From positions 40,295 to 104,294 of the forward strand of contig NZ_WHYR01000006.1 in assembly GCF_009428905.1 (NCBI RefSeq): a stretch of 64,000 bases of DNA, written 5' to 3'. Positions 53,213 to 63,511 of this stretch are shown here, in pieces. The DNA is from Desulfofundulus thermobenzoicus (lineage in GTDB: Bacteria; Bacillota; Desulfotomaculia; Desulfotomaculales; Desulfovirgulaceae). Within the stretch, counting starts at the first letter, position 1. Each line of letters begins with the position of its first letter. The notes beneath the pieces are model-generated. The model was given only the letters and a program-made list of their open reading frames with translations. It was not told the DNA's origin and made no database searches. The translations under genes and the position numbers were made by a program.

Positions 53213-53520
53213 AGATGATCACCGCTTTTTGTTTTCTTGGAAGCAAGTATTTAGTTAAACCGCTACCATCGGCAGGTGCCGCGTTGTCCAGAGCAAACGA
53301 CCACGGCGGACGACGCCAACCGGCTGCTTTCTACAAACTGCACAGGTTTAATTATATACCACCCCCGGAAACAAAAAAAGCCCCCGCTAAAAAACCATAA
53401 GCTGGTGATAGGTGAAGGGCGAAATAAATACCACATCCCGGAAAGATGTGGTAAGTTATTTTGATAATACGGAGAAACAGCCTGTGCCCGTCCCGGAAAA
53501 TGCAGCCCGCCCCCTGTTTG
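53213..53520. other. Spacer between minE and rodA
   Basis: No gene. The only clear feature is a hairpin at 53429-53453 after minE. Sequence 53281-53400 contains weak ORFs without ribosome sites. Confidence 0.5.
53429..53453 (-). terminator. Hairpin after minE
   Basis: TACCACATC pairs with GATGTGGTA around a 7-nt loop; on the minus strand it is followed by a T-rich stretch. It separates the min genes from rodA. Confidence 0.6.
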
Positions 53521-53814
53521 TCAGACGCCGGACAACAGGCTTTTACTGACCCGCTTCATCCCTTTGACCGGGATGCTGGCCACCAGGGCCACCTGGGTTT
53601 CGTTGTTGTCCAGGGTGACTTCCAGAGCTTCTTCATCAATATCCATATATTTGGAAATAACGCAGATCAATTCCGATTTCAATGTTTCCAATAGCTGGGG
53701 CGATACACTGGCCCGGTCGTGCACCAGCACCAGGCGTAACCTCTCCTTGGCCACATTTTTGCTGCCGTTGGATTCCCGCCCGAACATGCGGCTTAAAAAG
53801 TCCAGCAAGGCCAT
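53521..53814 (-). CDS. minE: Cell division topological specificity factor MinE
   Basis: The 97-residue protein has the MinE features: an amphipathic N-terminus (ALLDFLSRMFG), the MinD-binding part with AKERLRLVLVHDRASVSPQLL, and a beta-rich dimerisation end. It stimulates MinD ATPase for pole-to-pole oscillation. It is just after minD. Presence of MinE with MinD and a MinC C-domain is typical of these Clostridia. Confidence 0.96.
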   Translation of the reverse strand: MALLDFLSRMFGRESNGSKNVAKERLRLVLVHDRASVSPQLLETLKSELICVISKYMDIDEEALEVTLDNNETQVALVASIPVKGMKRVSKSLLSGV

Positions 53815-53830
53815 ACCCCCCCTTCCCCGT

Positions 53831-54631
53831 TTAATGCCACCCGATTATCCGGCGCAGGCGGGACACCAGTCCCCCTTCCTCCAGATTCATCATGGGTACC
53901 GGTTCCCCCTTGATCCGTCGGACAATATTGCGGTAGGCCTGCCCGGAACGGGAGCGCTCGTCCTGCACCACCGGCTCTCCCCGGTTGGTGCTGATGATCA
54001 CCATGTCGTCCTCGGGGATCACTCCCAGAAGGTCTACGGCCAGGATATCGATGATGTCTTCGATGCTCATCATATCCCCGTGCCGCACCATGCGCTGTCG
54101 CAGGCGGTTGACGATCAGTTTCGGTTCCCTTAATTCCGCCGCTTCCAGCAGCCCGATGACCCGGTCGGCATCCCGCACCGCCGAAACCTCCGGCGTGGTA
54201 ACCACAATGGCCCGGTCCGCTCCCGCGATGGCATTGCGAAAACCCTGTTCAATCCCCGCCGGGCAATCGATAAAAATGTACTCAAATTCTTCCCTGAGCT
54301 CCGTGCAGAGCTCACGCATCTGCTCCGGGCTGACCGCCGTTTTATCTTTGGTCTGGGCGGCAGGCAGCAGGAACAGACTCTCAAAACGTTTATCTTTGAT
54401 TAATGCCTGCCGCAGGCGGCAGTGCCCCCCGGTCACATCGGTGATATCGTAAACGATGCGGTTTTCCAGCCCCAGAACCACGTCCAGGTTTCGAAGGCCG
54501 ATATCCGCATCCACCATGACCACCCGGTGCCCCAGGGCCGCCAGGCCGGCGCCCAGGTTGGCCGTGGTGGTGGTTTTACCCACGCCTCCCTTACCGGAAG
54601 TTATGACAATTACCTCAGACATATCAGTCAA
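53831..54631 (-). CDS. minD: Septum site-determining ATPase MinD
   Basis: The 266-residue ParA-type ATPase has the deviant Walker A (TSGKGGVGKTTTTANLG), Walker B-like YIFIDCPAG and a C-terminal amphipathic membrane-targeting helix (GGLVSRLRRIIGW). It recruits MinC to the membrane and is displaced by MinE. Normal length. It lies 50 nt after minC. Confidence 0.97.
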   Translation of the reverse strand: MTDMSEVIVITSGKGGVGKTTTTANLGAGLAALGHRVVMVDADIGLRNLDVVLGLENRIVYDITDVTGGHCRLRQALIKDKRFESLFLLPAAQTKDKTAVSPEQMRELCTELREEFEYIFIDCPAGIEQGFRNAIAGADRAIVVTTPEVSAVRDADRVIGLLEAAELREPKLIVNRLRQRMVRHGDMMSIEDIIDILAVDLLGVIPEDDMVIISTNRGEPVVQDERSRSGQAYRNIVRRIKGEPVPMMNLEEGGLVSRLRRIIGWH

Positions 54632-54680
54632 TGCCCCCTTTGTATTTCACCAGTGGACATTAAAATGAGCATCCCGGTGT

Positions 54681-55091
54681 TTACCCGCTGGTTTGAAAGG
54701 CCTCGATGGTGACCACGCCATTTTTAATGCGGGCCACTTCCGGTTGGTCGGGTTCCGGGTTTTGACCGTCCGGGGGACGGGTAATGTGGCCGGCAATGCG
54801 CAGCTGGGTCGGCTCCAGGCGAAAGGCCAGCACCATGGCCTCTTCGTCCCCGTCTGCCCCGGCGTGCACCACCCCCCGCACGGCGCCCATGACGATTATA
54901 TTGCCGGAAGCCACCACTTCTGCTCCGGGATTGACATCGCCCAGGATGACAATATTACCGTCGTAATGTACCCTTTGACCGGAACGCAATGTTCTCCGGA
55001 TTAAAACAGTATTATCGTCGATCAGGCCATGGCTATCCAAAGGTAAAAGTAACCGTCGCTGGTTAATGTCCCTTTTTGTGTCCCTGACCAC
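54681..55091 (-). CDS. minC: MinC, C-terminal domain only
   Basis: The 136-residue protein matches the MinC C-terminal beta-helix (IRRTLRSGQRVHYDGNIVIL ... GDVNPGAEVVASGNIIVMG ... LRGVVHAGA-like VRGVVHAGADGD). It lacks the N-terminal FtsZ-inhibiting domain of about 100 residues found in most MinC (about 220-230 aa). The GTG start at 55091 has GGGAGGA upstream, so this is a genuine start rather than a cut gene; the preceding gap to mrdA has no MinC N-domain frame. Confidence 0.88.
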   Translation of the reverse strand: MVRDTKRDINQRRLLLPLDSHGLIDDNTVLIRRTLRSGQRVHYDGNIVILGDVNPGAEVVASGNIIVMGAVRGVVHAGADGDEEAMVLAFRLEPTQLRIAGHITRPPDGQNPEPDQPEVARIKNGVVTIEAFQTSG

Positions 55092-55276
55092 GGCACATTC
55101 CTCCCGCCGTTATTTAGATTCGATAAGGTTAAACCAAATCCTGCTAGTATAAAAGAAAAAAAAGGGCTTATCAGCCCGCTTTTCCACGTTTTTTGGATAA
55201 AATGTAAATGTCCGTAACATCGCTCGCTCGGAAAGGCGTGCATTTATTCGGCCACAGGGTTTTAGGGCATCCATAA

Positions 55277-57628
55277 CTAATTATTCGTTCCGGTGTTACC
55301 GCCGGGTGTGTTCCCGGTGCCCGGAGGGCCGGTGGTCCCCTCCGGTGCATTACCCGGGGGAGGATTACCCTGGCCCTGTCCGGGAACCACACTACCGCCC
55401 GTATCCCGGCCGGCATTATTCTGCCCGCCGGCTGGAGGTTTACTGTTTCCGCCGCCCGGGCCGGCATCGCCCTGCCCCGGGGCAGGGGAAGGTTGCCGGT
55501 TTGGATTGGTTGCTCCCCGCTGTTGCACACCCGTTGCCGGCCGGGACGGCCCCTGTTGCGGCGCAGCGGGCTGCGGCTGCCCCCCGGAGGGCGACTGTGC
55601 CTGCGCCTCACCACCGGGCAGGCCGGCGGTGGGGGGAGCATCTTTCATGCTGAAATAGGCATCCAGGATCTGCCGGGCAACCATACCGGCCGCCACCCCT
55701 CCGTGACCGCCGTATTCCACCACCACGGCTACGGCCACCTCCGGCTTTTCATAGGGGGCAAAGGCCACAAAAACAGCGTGGTTGTCGTGACCCTGTACTT
55801 CAGCGGTCCCGGTTTTGCCCGCCACTGTGTAAGTGGCCCCGGCAAAAATGGAGGAAGCCGTACCGTCGGGGGGCAGGCTCACCTGGTACATGCCCTGGCG
55901 GATGACGGCCAGGGTCTGGGGGGAAACCTTCACCCGGCGGATTTCCCGGGGTGAAAATTCCTGTACCGTTTGACCGTCGGGGGCCACTATTTTTTTCACC
56001 AGATGGGGCTGGTAAAGGATGCCCCCGTTGGCGATGGCCGCCACATAATTGGCCAGCTGCAGGGGGGTGTAATAGTTGTTGCCCTGACCGATGGACATGT
56101 CCATGGTATCATAATCCCGCCATTTCAATTCCCATTCGATCTTGCTATACCTATCCTGCAGGGGGGCCAGGCGGCTGTCCATCTCCTTCTGCAGGGCCGC
56201 CTTTTCCCCTTCGCCGGCCGCCGCCAGCCGCTGCCCGTACTCCTGCCGGATGGCGTCCATCTCTTTTTGTACATCATCCAGGTACTGCTTCCAGAGCTTG
56301 CTTTTTTGCTCCGGTCCGGGCACAATGCCGGCCCGTTCCCCGGGCAGGTCCACCCCCGTTTTTTCGCCCAGGCCGAATTCCCGGGCATACTGGCCGATCA
56401 ATTCGGGACCCAGCATTTCCCCCACGGTCCAAAAATAAGTGTCGCAGGAAACCTTCAGGGCCCGCACCAGATCCACCCGCCCGTGGCCGCCGGGTTTCCA
56501 GTCGGTTTTGTACTTATAGCGGCCGTAATCCATAATGGAAAAGGCCGGGGTAACCTTGCCGCTTTCCAGCGCCGCGGCGGAAACCACCATTTTAAAGGTG
56601 GAACCGGGGGGATAAGGCGACAGTGCCCGGTTGAGCAGGGACTGATCCCGGCTGATTTGCGCCCAGGCGTCGTTCCATTCCTTGCGGGTGAGATCCCGGA
56701 CAAAAATGGTGGGGTCGTAGGTGGGCTGGCTGGCCATGGCCAGTATTTCACCGGTGTTTACATCCAGGACCACGGCGGCGCCAGCCCTGGCCTGGCCGTA
56801 ACCTTCCCGGCGCAATTCGGCCAGCCTTCTGGCCAGAGCGTCCTGGGCCACCCGCTGCAGGCGGGCATCCACCGACAGAACCAGATTGTCCCCGGGCACC
56901 GGCTCTTTCAAACCCAGATCCCGCACCGGCCGGCCGCTGGCGTCCACCTCCACCTGGCGGGCGCCCCGTTCCCCCTTCAGATAGGCTTCATAGGTCTTTT
57001 CCAGGCCATCCTTCCCCCAGGCGTCTCCCAGGTTGTACCCCTCGTCCTTGTGGGCGTCCAGTTCCTGCTGGTTCATGATCCCCACATAGCCCAGAACGGG
57101 CACCAGCAGGTCCCCGTAGGGGTAATCCCGCATGGGCCGCACGTCAATGAGCACTCCCGGCAATTCCAGCCGCTGCTCTTCAATACGGCTGACCGTCTCG
57201 GGAGATACTTTTTCGGCCACCGGCAACGGTTCGTAAAGACTCAATTTCTGTCCATTTTTCTGTTCATCCAGCTTTTTTTGAATTTCCTGCCGAATTTCCT
57301 GCTCACTCATTCCCTGAAAGGCCCTCTCCCCCACCAGTATGGAGGCCAGCCGGGCAATGACCCGGTCCGTGTCCTGCAGGCCCAGGTAGGCCAGGGAAAC
57401 GGTGTATACCGGCCGGTTGCCCACAATACGCACGCCGTTACGGTCGTACATCTCTCCCCGGGGAGCCATAATGGGAATCAAGCGCAGGTGGTTCTGCCGG
57501 GCCATAACCTGATACTTATCCACCTCTATCAGCTGCAAATAGGCCAGCCGCACCAGCAGCACCACAAAGGCAGCCACCACCAGGCCCAACAGTACCTGAA
57601 CCTTTTTCTCCATTCTTTTTGTTTCCAC
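55277..57628 (-). CDS. mrdA: Penicillin-binding protein 2
   Basis: The 783-residue protein has an N-terminal helix, a PBP dimer domain and a transpeptidase domain with SxxK as YPPGSTFKMV, SxN as SIGQGNN-like region and KTGTAEV. PBP2 is the class B transpeptidase that pairs with RodA in elongation. A C-terminal tail of about 115 residues rich in Pro/Gly/Gln/Asn (from about residue 668) is unusual for PBP2. Next to mreCD and upstream of minC. Confidence 0.95.
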   Translation of the reverse strand: METKRMEKKVQVLLGLVVAAFVVLLVRLAYLQLIEVDKYQVMARQNHLRLIPIMAPRGEMYDRNGVRIVGNRPVYTVSLAYLGLQDTDRVIARLASILVGERAFQGMSEQEIRQEIQKKLDEQKNGQKLSLYEPLPVAEKVSPETVSRIEEQRLELPGVLIDVRPMRDYPYGDLLVPVLGYVGIMNQQELDAHKDEGYNLGDAWGKDGLEKTYEAYLKGERGARQVEVDASGRPVRDLGLKEPVPGDNLVLSVDARLQRVAQDALARRLAELRREGYGQARAGAAVVLDVNTGEILAMASQPTYDPTIFVRDLTRKEWNDAWAQISRDQSLLNRALSPYPPGSTFKMVVSAAALESGKVTPAFSIMDYGRYKYKTDWKPGGHGRVDLVRALKVSCDTYFWTVGEMLGPELIGQYAREFGLGEKTGVDLPGERAGIVPGPEQKSKLWKQYLDDVQKEMDAIRQEYGQRLAAAGEGEKAALQKEMDSRLAPLQDRYSKIEWELKWRDYDTMDMSIGQGNNYYTPLQLANYVAAIANGGILYQPHLVKKIVAPDGQTVQEFSPREIRRVKVSPQTLAVIRQGMYQVSLPPDGTASSIFAGATYTVAGKTGTAEVQGHDNHAVFVAFAPYEKPEVAVAVVVEYGGHGGVAAGMVARQILDAYFSMKDAPPTAGLPGGEAQAQSPSGGQPQPAAPQQGPSRPATGVQQRGATNPNRQPSPAPGQGDAGPGGGNSKPPAGGQNNAGRDTGGSVVPGQGQGNPPPGNAPEGTTGPPGTGNTPGGNTGTNN

Positions 57629-57648
57629 GGTGTATCCTTCCCCACCGG

Positions 57649-58149
57649 CTAGTATTGGCCGAAGCGAAACCAGCCCTTAACGTACATACGGTAAAATCTG
57701 CGGTAAAAAATGGGTGCCAGAAGGACATTATACAGGACCGCCGGAAAGATCACCCGTAAAAAAGCTATGCCGGGAGGAACGGTAACCCCCAGGAAGGCCA
57801 GCAATAGGTAGTGCACCATCTGACCGGCCAGAAAGGACAACCCGGCAACCACCGTCACCACCAGGCTGCTTTCTTTATACACGCGACCCTCACACCAGCC
57901 AACCAGATAACCGGCGGCCATCATACTCAAGGCATTGAGCCCGAAATAATGGCCGGTGACCAGATCCTGGAGCAAACCGGCCACATACCCCCAGAAAGCC
58001 CCTTCCCGGCGGCCCTGCACAAAGGCGAAAAAAACCACCAGCAAGAAAACCAGATCGGGAACCACTCCCCGGATCTGGATCATATCCGTCACTGTCACCT
58101 GCAGCAACAGGGCCAGGAGTAAAAGCCCCGGCAGGAGCAGAAAACCCAA
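57649..58149 (-). CDS. mreD: Rod shape-determining protein MreD
   Basis: The 166-residue protein has five helices and matches MreD in length and layout (FFAFVQGRREGAFWGYVAGLLQDL). The start is TTG 58149 after GGGAGGG. It lies between mreC and mrdA. Confidence 0.92.
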   Translation of the reverse strand: MGFLLLPGLLLLALLLQVTVTDMIQIRGVVPDLVFLLVVFFAFVQGRREGAFWGYVAGLLQDLVTGHYFGLNALSMMAAGYLVGWCEGRVYKESSLVVTVVAGLSFLAGQMVHYLLLAFLGVTVPPGIAFLRVIFPAVLYNVLLAPIFYRRFYRMYVKGWFRFGQY

Positions 58150-58228
58150 GAAAAACCCTCCCGTTCCGGTCGTCAGCTGTCAGCATAATTAGCTGAAAAA
58201 TGGCGGGTCCCCATGGACGGATCGGCCG

Positions 58229-59125
58229 TTAACCACCGGCGGCCGCGGTGATCACCAGCACTTCTTCCAACCGGTTGAAATCCACAAAGGGCTTCACGCC
58301 AGCCTCAAAAAAAAGACCGGTGGGATCCCTTTTCACATCGGTAATTTCCCCCACAGGCACGCCCCGGACGAAAATGCTGCTCATTCCGGAAGTAACCACC
58401 ACCTGTCCCTTTTGCACGGGCTGGTCATTGGGAATGTGGATCATATGGAGAAGACCGGCCCCGCCGGCCGTGCCCTCCACCAGCCCGGGCGTGCGGGTGT
58501 CCTGAATCAAAGCACTGACCCCGCTGCGGGGATCGGTGATCAATAACACCGTGGCCGTGTGGTCACTGACGGCAATCACCCTTCCCACCAGCCCCTGGGG
58601 AGCCAGCACGGTCATGTTCTCCCGGAGGCCATCACGGCTGCCCTTATTCAAGGTAAGGGTGGAAAACCAGTTGCCGGGATCCCGGCCCACCACCGCGGCG
58701 GCAGTCACCTGCAGCCCGGCGCCGGCCGCCGGGCCATCCCGGTAATCCAACAATTTTTTCAAACGCTCGTTTTCCAGGCGGTATTCATTGGCCTGCCGGA
58801 GCTCCCCCTCCAGCCGGGCCACCTCCCGGGAAAGATCCTGTTCCCGCTTGGCCGTATTGATCAGTGATACGGGATAGGTAAAGGCATCCCGCACTCCCCG
58901 GCCCAACCACGTGCTCACCTGCTCCAACGGGGCCAGCAGATCCCGGAAGGCGCTCTCCAGGGGCGGGGTGAGGGTACGGCCGAAGGCGGTGGCCCGCATC
59001 ACATAAAGGGTGAGCACAACCAGCACCGCCAGGAAAAAAAGTTTTCGACCGGATACCAATGGCACCAACACCTTTTTTAGTGAAGTTAGCCATGGGAACA
59101 AAAGTTTATCACCGGTACCCAGCAC
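58229..59125 (-). CDS. mreC: Rod shape-determining protein MreC
   Basis: The 298-residue protein has a cytoplasmic start, one helix (about 28-45), a coiled coil (about 70-110) and the MreC beta-barrel domain (about 120-290). The start is uncertain: GTG 59125 lacks a ribosome site, and GTG 59065 (codon 21) after AAAAAAGG fits better with the family. It scaffolds the elongation complex with MreB and MreD. Confidence 0.92.
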   Translation of the reverse strand: MLGTGDKLLFPWLTSLKKVLVPLVSGRKLFFLAVLVVLTLYVMRATAFGRTLTPPLESAFRDLLAPLEQVSTWLGRGVRDAFTYPVSLINTAKREQDLSREVARLEGELRQANEYRLENERLKKLLDYRDGPAAGAGLQVTAAAVVGRDPGNWFSTLTLNKGSRDGLRENMTVLAPQGLVGRVIAVSDHTATVLLITDPRSGVSALIQDTRTPGLVEGTAGGAGLLHMIHIPNDQPVQKGQVVVTSGMSSIFVRGVPVGEITDVKRDPTGLFFEAGVKPFVDFNRLEEVLVITAAAGG

Positions 59126-59256
59126 TCACAGATATGCGGATGTTGCCAAAGTAAAATTATACACGGATTAACACCATTCACTGCGAAAATTACTTTATAC
59201 CGGCGGGTGCCTGGCCACTTAATCCGGCTACCGGCGTCTGACGACCGGTGACCACT

Positions 59257-60309
<1,053 letters not shown>

Positions 60310-61026
60310 TTATAGTAGTCCTTTGGCCTTGAAACTGACAAACCGGTTATCACCAATGATCAGGTGGTCCAGAACTTCAATGCCGATGATGCGACCGGCC
60401 TCCACCAGGCGCCCGGTTACCGCCAGGTCTTCACTGCTGGGGGCCGGGTCCCCGCTGGGATGGTTGTGTATTAGAATTACGGCGGCCGCATTGCGTTTGA
60501 TGGCGTTCTTGAACAATTCCCGGGGATGCACCGTGGAGGAATTTAAAGTGCCGATGGAAATAACCTCCCGGGCAATAACCTGGTTTTTGGTGTTCAGCAA
60601 TAACGCCCGGAAATGTTCCCGATCCAGGTGGCGCATTTCCTCCATAACCAGGCCGGCCGCGTCCTCGGGGCTCCTAATCACCGGGCGGACCTCTTCGCCG
60701 CTGCCGGCAATGCGGCGGCCGATCTCCAGCGCTGCCTGCAACAGGGCCGCCTTGGCCGGCCCCACTCCCTTGAGGTCGCTCAACTCCTCGGCACTGGCGC
60801 TGACCAGGGCGCGCAAACTGCCGAAACGGCCCAGTATGGCCGCCGCCAGCTCCATGGCGCTGGCCGTGGCCGTGCCGGTGCGCAAAAGAATGGCCAGCAG
60901 CTCCATGTCCGTAAGCGCCCCGGCCCCTTCCCGCAACAGGCGTTCCCGGGGCCTGGTTTCCAGGGGCATGTCCTTGATGGTAACGCGGTATGCAGGGGTA
61001 TCCAAGGTTATAAAATCCTCCAGCAT
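60310..61026 (-). CDS. radC: RadC/JAMM-domain protein
   Basis: The 238-residue protein has a helix-hairpin-helix-like start (DLKGVGPAKAALLQA) and the RadC JAMM motif HNHPSGDPAPSSED. It is probably a metal-dependent hydrolase; its role is not settled, and it is not a proven repair protein. Position between maf and mreB is typical. Confidence 0.94.
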   Translation of the reverse strand: MLEDFITLDTPAYRVTIKDMPLETRPRERLLREGAGALTDMELLAILLRTGTATASAMELAAAILGRFGSLRALVSASAEELSDLKGVGPAKAALLQAALEIGRRIAGSGEEVRPVIRSPEDAAGLVMEEMRHLDREHFRALLLNTKNQVIAREVISIGTLNSSTVHPRELFKNAIKRNAAAVILIHNHPSGDPAPSSEDLAVTGRLVEAGRIIGIEVLDHLIIGDNRFVSFKAKGLL

Positions 61027-61035
61027 TAAAAATAT

Positions 61036-61662
61036 TTACGCCGGCAAAACCCCATTTTCCCGGGACAAACGCAAAAGATTCAACCCGAACTCCTGCAATA
61101 CTGTGGCCAGCCTGGCCAGGGGCAGGCCCACCACATTGAAATAGCAGCCTTCGATGCCGGCAATAAAAATCGCCCCCAGTCCCTGGGCAGCGTAGGCCCC
61201 CGCTTTATCCAGGGGTTCACCGGTGGCTACATAATTGACGATCTCTTCCGCAGTCAGCGGTCTGAACCGAACCCGGGTACGTTCATGGGTGACCACCCGG
61301 CGGCCCGGAGGCGGCTCCATGACCGCCAGGCCGGTATATACCTCGTGCACGTTGCCCGCCAGGAGGCTCAACATGGATATGGCTTCGGCGGCGTCGGCGG
61401 GCTTACCCAGCACCCGGTCACCCAAAACCACCACCGTGTCGGCAGCCACCACCAATCCCCCGGTTAACTGTCGGGCCACGGAACTGGCTTTACGCAGGGC
61501 CAGTTTTTCCACCAGCCGGTGGGGCGGCAGTTGCTCATCCATTTCCTCTTCCACCCGGGGTTCAACAACTGTAAAGGGTAGCCCCACCTGTTCCAACAAC
61601 GCGCGCCTCCGTGGGGAAGAAGAAGCCAGATAAACAGGGATCAAACTTTTTACCTCCGGCAT
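61036..61662 (-). CDS. maf: Maf nucleotide pyrophosphatase
   Basis: The 208-residue protein has the Maf signatures YLASSSPRRRALLEQVGLPF and VVAADTVVVLGDRVLGKP, with Q/T residues expected for a non-canonical nucleoside triphosphate pyrophosphatase. It is often linked to mreB and radC in Firmicutes. Adjacent to the DUF4321 gene with nearly no gap. Confidence 0.95.
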   Translation of the reverse strand: MPEVKSLIPVYLASSSPRRRALLEQVGLPFTVVEPRVEEEMDEQLPPHRLVEKLALRKASSVARQLTGGLVVAADTVVVLGDRVLGKPADAAEAISMLSLLAGNVHEVYTGLAVMEPPPGRRVVTHERTRVRFRPLTAEEIVNYVATGEPLDKAGAYAAQGLGAIFIAGIEGCYFNVVGLPLARLATVLQEFGLNLLRLSRENGVLPA

Positions 61663-61929
61663 TTAAAGTTTACGGTACAAAAAATAACCCAGCAACAAAC
61701 CCAGGGCGGTTAGCGGCCCCAGGGTAAGGGTAAAACCCAAGGTTATCCTGATGAAATGCAAATCCACCGTGGTCGGGGCCAGTCCCACTGAAGTGGTGTT
61801 TTTCAGTATGGGTAAAACAGGGATCAACAGGACGCCCAGGGCGTCGCCCACCATGGCCCCGATCAGCAAAAGCAGAAAAAGCAACCAGAAACTGCGCTGC
61901 GGTTTGTACCCGCCCACCATCGCCATCAC
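61663..61929 (-). CDS. DUF4321 family membrane protein
   Basis: The 88-residue protein has two helices (about 13-35 and 60-83) joined by a loop with GLAPTTVDLHFIRITLG, matching DUF4321, common upstream of maf in Clostridia. Function unknown. The first codons (GTG 61929, ATG 61926, ATG 61920) are alternatives; only weak ribosome signals exist. Confidence 0.8.
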   Translation of the reverse strand: MMAMVGGYKPQRSFWLLFLLLLIGAMVGDALGVLLIPVLPILKNTTSVGLAPTTVDLHFIRITLGFTLTLGPLTALGLLLGYFLYRKL

Positions 61930-62029
61930 CCGGCCATAAATGCTCTGTTTAAGTTTATCATTTTGTTTTGTTTATGACAAGGTTCGGATAAACTTTACAG
62001 GGCATTTCTCTGGAAGTAAAGACACCACT

Positions 62030-63109
62030 TTATCCGGGAACCTTTCCTTTAAAAAAACCGGCCAAAAATAATAAAACCAGAACACCAAACAGCAGCCCTG
62101 CAGTCAGGGGAGGGTATATATATGTGCCAAAATATTGAAATTCCGTCCGGTTATCAAACATTAAAAGGGCCAGGTCTATGGTAATTAATCCCACGGGAAT
62201 CATAAAATACCGGTAATTATCGGTTGCCACCACCCTGGACAAACCCAGCGCCGCAGCGTATTGAAACAGGGCGATCACCGGCACGAATACCGACACCCAC
62301 ATGAACATAAAAAAGGGTTCCAGACTGGTCCCCTGGAAGGTAATATGCCGGAAAAGCATGAAAAACTTAAAGGTAACCCGTTTAACCATCTCTTCCCCAA
62401 GGACGGCGTCTGTAAAAGCGGCAATCAACAACGAGATCATACCCGACCCCGAAAGCACCCGGATCAGGGTTTTTCCCTGTTTCCGGTAATCCCCCCCGGT
62501 CAGGGGCAACAACAGACCGGCCACAATGACTAAACCCAGATAAGACATTTTGATCAGGGAACCCAGCATCACCCGGGGAAACCCCTGTTCCAGCACGGGA
62601 GTAAAATGATCCCAATTTATTTTCCCCGTATTGGTCAGCAGGCCGGCCAAAAGAAAAAACAGTACCACGGGAAACAAAAACGCGGCCACCCGCCCCAGAC
62701 ACTCCACACCCTGACAGAGCATGTACGAGGCAATCAGGAGGGTTACCGACATGATCACCACCGTGGGAGTGACCGGCAGCAGAAACAGGTTGATCAAATA
62801 GGCAAAATCATAAAGAAAAAAAGAGTTCACCCCGGTAAAATAGACCAGCAGGAAGACAATGATTATTTTTCCTCCGTAGTTTCCCAGTAAAATGGTGGCG
62901 TATTCATATAAATCCCGTCCGGGAAATCGCCGGGCCAGGTTAAGCAATAACGCCAGGGGAATAAAAGAAAGGGGTATGGCCGAAACCACGGCCAGCCAGG
63001 CATCCCTGCCACTAACTGTGGCAGTGAATAAACCTCACAACGCCTCTGTGAGCAGGGGGTAAAGGACCAAACTACCCAGCTGCAAATGGCTGATTCTTTC
63101 CGTGGACAT
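62030..63109 (-). pseudogene. gerKB: GerKB-type spore germination permease with an in-frame TGA
   Basis: The ATG at 63109, 7 nt after GAGGGGTG, opens a 359-codon frame of typical GerKB length: MSTERISHLQLG start, about ten helices and the spore permease core (FYEYATILLGNYGGK-like DLYEYATILLG). Codon 25 (63035-63037) is TGA, between TEAL and GLFTATVSGRDAWLAV, which belongs to the protein. The rest (62030-62989) is open. If real, the germinant receptor permease cannot be made unless TGA is read through; an internal GTG at 62989 would lose two helices. Confidence 0.8.
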
Positions 63110-63153
63110 GGCTGATCACCCCTCATTTTTTTAAAATGTTCGCCCAATCCGCC

Positions 63154-63384
63154 TCAGGAAAGCACCTGCTGCATTAATCTGGTTACGGGGGCAAAGACGG
63201 CCTCCACGGCCCTGGCCGGGTTGGGCAGGGGCAACTGCAGGGCCAGACCGAAACTGTAAAACATCCCTATGAGCAGGAGGACCCCGAAGGCGGTCAGTTC
63301 CCGCCACATTTTCTTTTTCACCAGCGGCGGCACCTGCCAGGCGATAATAATGGCAAAGACCAGAATAAGCAGTATGATTTTCAC
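63154..63384 (-). CDS. Small membrane protein in the gerK operon
   Basis: I choose GTG 63384, 6 nt after GGAGGTG. The 76-residue product has two helices (about 2-19 and 31-50) separated by a basic loop (PPLVKKKMWREL) and a short tail. Small proteins of this kind, some called GerD- or YnzB-like, accompany ger operons; exact identity unknown. Confidence 0.65.
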   Translation of the reverse strand: MKIILLILVFAIIIAWQVPPLVKKKMWRELTAFGVLLLIGMFYSFGLALQLPLPNPARAVEAVFAPVTRLMQQVLS

Positions 63385-63511
63385 TGTGGTCACCTCCCTT
63401 CCTGCCGACGCCCGTAACAGGCTCCGACGATTCGTCCACTTCATGCTGCAGCACGCAAAAGAATTGCCTCGCAAATATCCGCCGATTTCCAGTATTTTTT
63501 CTTACCACAAC

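Noticed and set aside
55970..57652. 560-codon ORF on the + strand
   Set aside because: It is the mirror of the PBP2 gene; composition (His/Gln/Gly-rich) and lack of ribosome site mark it as a shadow. The same holds for other long + strand ORFs at 39680, 45200 and 47906.
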